This document shows, piece by piece, positions 60,301 to 64,000 of a DNA stretch of 64,000 bases. How positions within the stretch are numbered: the stretch's first letter is position 1; each line of letters opens with the position of its first letter. The notes beneath the pieces were generated by a model. It had not been told where the DNA came from. It saw only the letters and a program-made list of their open reading frames with translations, and searched no databases. A program made the position numbers and the translations under genes. Source of the stretch: Imbricaverruca yamaguchii (Eukaryota > Arthropoda > Thecostraca > Neoverrucidae); assembly GCA_034440575.1 (NCBI GenBank), contig JAOTOL010001238.1, forward strand, positions 62,001 through 126,000. Direction: 5' to 3'.

Positions 60301-60534
60301 AATAGCAGAATCATCACAAGAAATCAGTATTAAGTCCCTTATAGTCATCATCAGATGGAGGTAACCACTGAATCGGTGTAAAATATTCATGCTTACCCAC
60401 TGCTGCAGACTGAAGAGCCTCGAACCCATAAACCTGAAAATCGGCAGTCAATATAAAATTTGCCTGATTCGATAAATGCACAGTACAGTATTTGGGTTGT
60501 TGACTACTGGGGCCAACAGATGCATAATTTGGTG

Positions 60535-61589
60535 CAGTGTGGGATTTTCATATTTTTTTCTTGGTAGTGGAGTACAATTTTTTTTTAGGCTGGAGTACAA
60601 AAAAAACTTGCACTAACTGACAATTGACCTTGTTTTAGTGGGGCTGAAAACCAATGTCACAATTTTTGTATGCATGAACATCTTGCCAAACTAAGCCATG
60701 TCCAAATTTTTGCTGCACTAAAAAAATGAGTTGTCCATAACCAGGTGGCATTGCTTTAATGGAATTAAAAATAAATGTCAGCATTTCATGCTGTATGTAC
60801 CATACAAGCTAACTGCTAAGTCAGCAATGTCAGCAAGCCGAGTCGTGAATATGTGCAATTGTGTCGAGGAATGCATCTAGTGGGAAATGCCCTCAGTAGC
60901 CCAAAGTACTCCCCCAAAATATACCCATGATATATGGAAATGGGATAGATATTGCCTGAGTGCAGGTGCGTGAAGCAATTCCAGAGTTCACAAACAAATA
61001 TTTATGATGAATGGGCTTGATGTGATGTGAATGCACAAATAACATTTATGTTGGCAGAGCTCAGGATGACTCGCACTCACTCATATTTGGCGGACCACAC
61101 AACCGGGATCATCCTTAGTTTCGTGGCCCCAGTCAACCTTTGTACCATTCTGAATTTGTGCGTGCCACTCGCAACCCACGCATGTTACGCCGCTCTTCCT
61201 CAGACTGCGCAGCGGAGTCCGGAAACATGACTACAACAGAGGCATCTATACCGATCGATGGCGGAGACACCTATCCCAACATGACTGTCATGGATACAAT
61301 CTCAGGCCACGGCCAGTGCTTCGGCCGATCTTGTGATGTCCTGAGCACAGTGCAGTCAGGAAAAACATGCCTTGCGGATGGTCCAGAGTGGATAAGAATC
61401 GTCGCTTCTATCAATTCGCAATAAAATCAACTATCAATTCGTCGCTTCTATCAATGAATTATATATATAAATTGCAGTTGGCACTCTCCGGCAAGAAACT
61501 GCATAGCAATGATGTACATGCGATGGGAAGAAGCATTCATAGTCTATAGAGGACTTGAAGTTTGGAAAAACTACTTGAGGCTCACGTCG
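60535..61589. other. Spacer without recognisable gene
   Basis: I see no gene. A short direct repeat (TCGTCGCTTCTATCAAT at ~61398 and ~61438) is the only structure noted. Confidence 0.45.
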
Positions 61590-61785
61590 GAAGCGTGGGG
61601 CGTGGATGGTCGAGTGGTTAGGGTGTTGGGCTCTGGGTACCAAAGGTCCCGGGATCGACACTCGCGCCGTTGAAAACATTTTCCAATCCCGCGGCCCACC
61701 GGCGAAAGTGTGGGCGGCGCCATTAGCCGTGAATGTGCATAGTGCGTCGTGAACCACCAATAAACAAGCACACAAACGAACGTCA
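61590..61785 (+). repeat. tRNA-derived SINE, best-preserved copy
   Basis: GGATGGTCGAGTGGTTAGGG (A box), GGGCTCTGGGTACCAAAGG and GGGATCGACAC (B box) form the tRNA-like head. The body is GCGGCCCACCGGCGAAAGTG, GGCGGCGCCATTAGCC and GTGAATGTGCATAGTG. The tail is AATAAACAAGCACACAAAC. Flanks ACGTCGGAAGCG and ACGTCAAAAGCG may be a decayed target-site duplication. Three other copies occur in the window. Confidence 0.8.
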
Positions 61786-62413
61786 AAAGCGACGAAAAGA
61801 TCCTCGATTGCAGAATGGAGACCATGTCATACAACGTACAAGCTTCCAATGTGATGTATTCACATGACATGACTTGTTGACTGAACTTGTAACAGGACTG
61901 AACTTCACATGTAACTTATTCATGACATGACTGAAGACATACAGATGCAGACACGTTCAATACAAACGGCGAAACAGCATTCGTGTATACCAAGATGAAA
62001 CCTGCGCGAAACGCTAGACGAAACAAATGCGTGCCTAGCGCATGCCTGTTATATTACTACCTTTTCCGTAATGTAGCTTACGGGTTCCTCACTTGCAAAA
62101 CACAATAAAAGATCACCGGCCAAAGCTTAGCAAGCTCGAAACCTACAGCCTAGATTGTCACAGCTCATAAATTGTACATGAAGTATTTCACGCAGGTCTG
62201 ACGAGGTCAAAGCCTACGTCCTGGATTATAAGTCACAGCCAATACATTGTACCTTAAGCATCTCACACAGCGCTTGCCGCCACACTAAACTGTAACACGT
62301 GGAATAGTGACGCCACTGACCAATGAGTTTCTAAAACACACGAAAGCAAGCTTGTGTGCCAAAGCTTGGCAAGCTCAAAACCCACAGCCTACATCACAAA
62401 TCACAGCTCATAA
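61786..62413. repeat. Imperfect internal repeats
   Basis: The theme CCAAAGCTTRGCAAGCTC, ACCTACAGCCTA, CACAGCTCATAAAT appears at ~62120 and ~62360, with a weaker version near 62205-62250. No gene is visible. Confidence 0.5.
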
Positions 62414-62870
62414 ATGCTCGCTCTGGACTAATGGAACGACCCACTCTGGACTAATGGCACGACTCACTCTGGACTAATGGCACGACTCAATCTGGACTAA
62501 TGGCACGACTCACTGAACTAATGGCACGACTCACTCTGAACTAATGGCACGACTCACTGAACTAATGGCACGACTCTGAACTAATGGCACGACTCGCTCT
62601 GAACTAATGGCACGACTCACTGAACTAATGGCACGACTCGCTCTGGACTAATGGAACGACCCACTCTGGACTAATGGCACGACTCACTCTGGACTAATGG
62701 CACGACTCAATCTGGACTAATGGCACGACTCACTCTGAACTAATGGCACGACTCACTGAACTAATGGCACGACTCTGAACTAATGGCATGACTCGCTCTG
62801 AACTAATGGCACGACTCACTGAACTAATGGCACGACTCGCTCTGGACGAATGGAACGACTCACTCTAGAC
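62414..62870. repeat. 21-23 bp minisatellite with higher-order period
   Basis: About 20 units of CTCTGGACTAATGGCACGA plus CTCA (23 bp) or CTGAACTAATGGCACGACTCA (21 bp). A block of about ten units with the distinctive order beginning GGAACGACCCACTCTGG recurs once (~62414 and ~62639), giving a ~225-bp higher-order period. It ends a few bases from the stop codon of the SGNH-like exon. Confidence 0.9.
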
Positions 62871-62875
62871 AGCAC

Positions 62876-63832
62876 TCACTGCTCACCCTCGGAGGACCGC
62901 CGCGCGTGCCATACCACACAGTGCTCTATCACCCGGGTCAGCTCCCTGCAGATATGTACGTAGGACGGCGGTGCCAGGTGCACCCCGTCATCCGCGTACA
63001 GCTCCACAGGGAGCGGAGGAGCTTCACCGTCCACCGGAGGTGCCTTGCCAGCAACATCGCCGGCAAACCAATCGGCGGGGACGGTGAAGCCCGGGCGGTC
63101 GCAGCCCATGTCGCCTGGCATCCGCACGGCGGTCCTCAGGGAAGAGGACCTCGGTCCTCGGTCCTCCACACCGACGAAGAGGGCATTGCAGTTTTTCGCG
63201 GTCACTCGGTACGACTCCGAGAGACCGCGAAAAGCTGCAACGACCGCTTCATCCCCGGACTGCGGCGGAACAGGCCCCAGGACAATGGGGACCACATTCC
63301 GCAGCAGCCCGAAGATGAAGCCCAGGAAGCTTCCCAGTTGCAGCGCCAGGTGCGCCGCTTTGCCAGCAGCATCTGGCAGAGCAGCTGCTGGAGGTGGTGG
63401 CGCACCGGTCTGCTGGCGACGACGCCGGGAGTCATGGTCCTCCCTCTGGACCAGGGCATTGCCGCCAATCCAAATGGCGACAAAACCCGGGTTCGTGTGG
63501 CGGAGGTCGGATGCAGCCTCCCGCATCTCCTGCCAGTCGTCTGCCATCATCCCGGTGCGCCCACCCCTCACGCTCCTGGCGTTGTCAATGGCGTGGAACC
63601 CGATGGCGAAGGAGCCCCATCGGGTTTTGTACTCGCGGCCCCGCGAGAAATTGCAGCTCCTCGCATGGGAGCTGCCGAACATCAGAACGCGGTGGTCCAG
63701 GGCCACCACACCCGATGTTTGGCGTCTTTCACGCGAGGAACTGACACTTCTCGCCCACCCTCTGCCACCCCAGCGGTGCGGCGAGCGGGAGCGGCCGTCG
63801 CCCCTCTCTCCTCTTCGATGCTGGCCGGCACC
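62876..63832 (-). CDS. SGNH/GDSL-hydrolase-like exon
   Basis: An uninterrupted 318-codon minus-strand segment follows a strong acceptor (TAATTTTTCAG at 63833) in phase 0 and ends at TGA 62876. An Arg/Ser/Gly-rich N-terminal stretch precedes the fold. SGNH blocks are recognisable: VLMFGSSHAR (block I, nucleophile Ser), FVAIWIGGNAL (block III, Gly-Gly-Asn) and YADDGVHLAPPSY (block V, Asp and His). A Pro/Ala-rich insert lies mid-domain. SGNH esterase domains of this kind often belong to transposon proteins such as CR1/L2-type ORF1. No reverse transcriptase is within reach; 5' exons would lie beyond the right edge. Intact motifs suggest catalytic competence, inferred only. Confidence 0.65.
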   Translation of the reverse strand, partial: GAGQHRRGERGDGRSRSPHRWGGRGWARSVSSSRERRQTSGVVALDHRVLMFGSSHARSCNFSRGREYKTRWGSFAIGFHAIDNARSVRGGRTGMMADDWQEMREAASDLRHTNPGFVAIWIGGNALVQREDHDSRRRRQQTGAPPPPAAALPDAAGKAAHLALQLGSFLGFIFGLLRNVVPIVLGPVPPQSGDEAVVAAFRGLSESYRVTAKNCNALFVGVEDRGPRSSSLRTAVRMPGDMGCDRPGFTVPADWFAGDVAGKAPPVDGEAPPLPVELYADDGVHLAPPSYVHICRELTRVIEHCVVWHARRSSEGEQ

Positions 63833-64000
63833 CTGAAAAATTAGCATTTACGATGAGACGAGAGCAACGCTCCAACTTTTCGGTCCAATGTTACAAATAC
63901 CTTTAAATGCAACCGATACAACATAAACCAGCAGCGGCCAAACACAAAAACGCTGTAAAACTATCACAAAAAGAGAAGAATCAACGCAATTCACTTCAAT
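63833..64000 (-). other. Intron 5' of the SGNH-like exon, cut by window edge
   Basis: AT-rich sequence before the acceptor at 63833-63834. No other feature is visible. Confidence 0.4.

Larger units (their letters stand above)
50756..60534. repeat. 9.7-kb repeat unit, copy B
   Basis: Direct repeat of 4918-14611, ending at the same bases on both sides (CGCCCTAGAATCG on the left, ATAATTTGGTG on the right). Differences include a ~60-bp insertion near 56760-56820 that duplicates local sequence, normal sequence where copy A has an A/C homopolymer, and a lost splice acceptor (CAG to CAT) at ~51497. The left edge lies about 40 bp after the hAT-like reading frame stops. The high identity shows a recent duplication or transposition. 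Confidence 0.92.

Noticed and set aside
62906..63844. Plus-strand frames of 312 and 263 codons
   Set aside because: They are antisense to the SGNH-like exon, which has clear motifs; GC richness keeps the other strand open.

Overview
The window is animal nuclear DNA, probably from an aquatic invertebrate; I cannot name the species. The evidence is spliced genes with GT-AG introns, a broken ribosomal protein SA (RPSA) gene, a THAP-domain P-element-like transposase, a hAT-like transposase, tRNA-derived SINEs and a foldback element. Nearly everything recognisable is mobile or repetitive. Intact host genes are essentially absent. All identifications come from reading the sequence, with no database search.

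Layout: 1-4917 is a diverged, rearranged copy (C) of a large repeat. 4918-14611 is a nearly full copy (A) of the same repeat. 14838-15800 is a small foldback element. 15921-18350 holds three exons of an RPSA gene on the minus strand, lacking exon 2 and carrying an in-frame stop, with two minisatellites against its splice acceptors. 18351-25447 is AT-rich, strongly CpG-poor and gene-free, with old repeats. 25448-31625 is a seven-exon P-element/THAP9-like transposase gene on the minus strand, with every intron phase consistent but two inactivating lesions. 32315-35651 is a non-autonomous foldback element with long inverted arms of ~154-bp monomers and a perfect 9-bp target-site duplication. 35661-46990 is mostly gene-poor, with tRNA-derived SINEs, a broken transposase-like fragment and further repeats. 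47003-50715 is a hAT-like transposase open frame of 995 codons plus a -1-frame continuation. 50756-60534 is copy B of the large repeat. 60535-64000 holds a SINE, a 21-23 bp minisatellite with a higher-order period, and an intact SGNH-hydrolase-like exon at the right edge.

The least explained element is the ~9.7-kb duplicated unit (A and B share both ends). It has no long open frame, but its minus strand carries many 32-78 nt segments bounded by good splice acceptors and donors. Five consecutive ones stay open in one consistent phase chain, and one differs between copies by exactly three bases. This could be a micro-exon gene carried on a repeat, or chance splice-like sites in a non-coding element; transcript data would decide. 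The second point of interest is the foldback element, whose arms spread nuclear-receptor-type AGGTCA/TCAAGGTCA sites.
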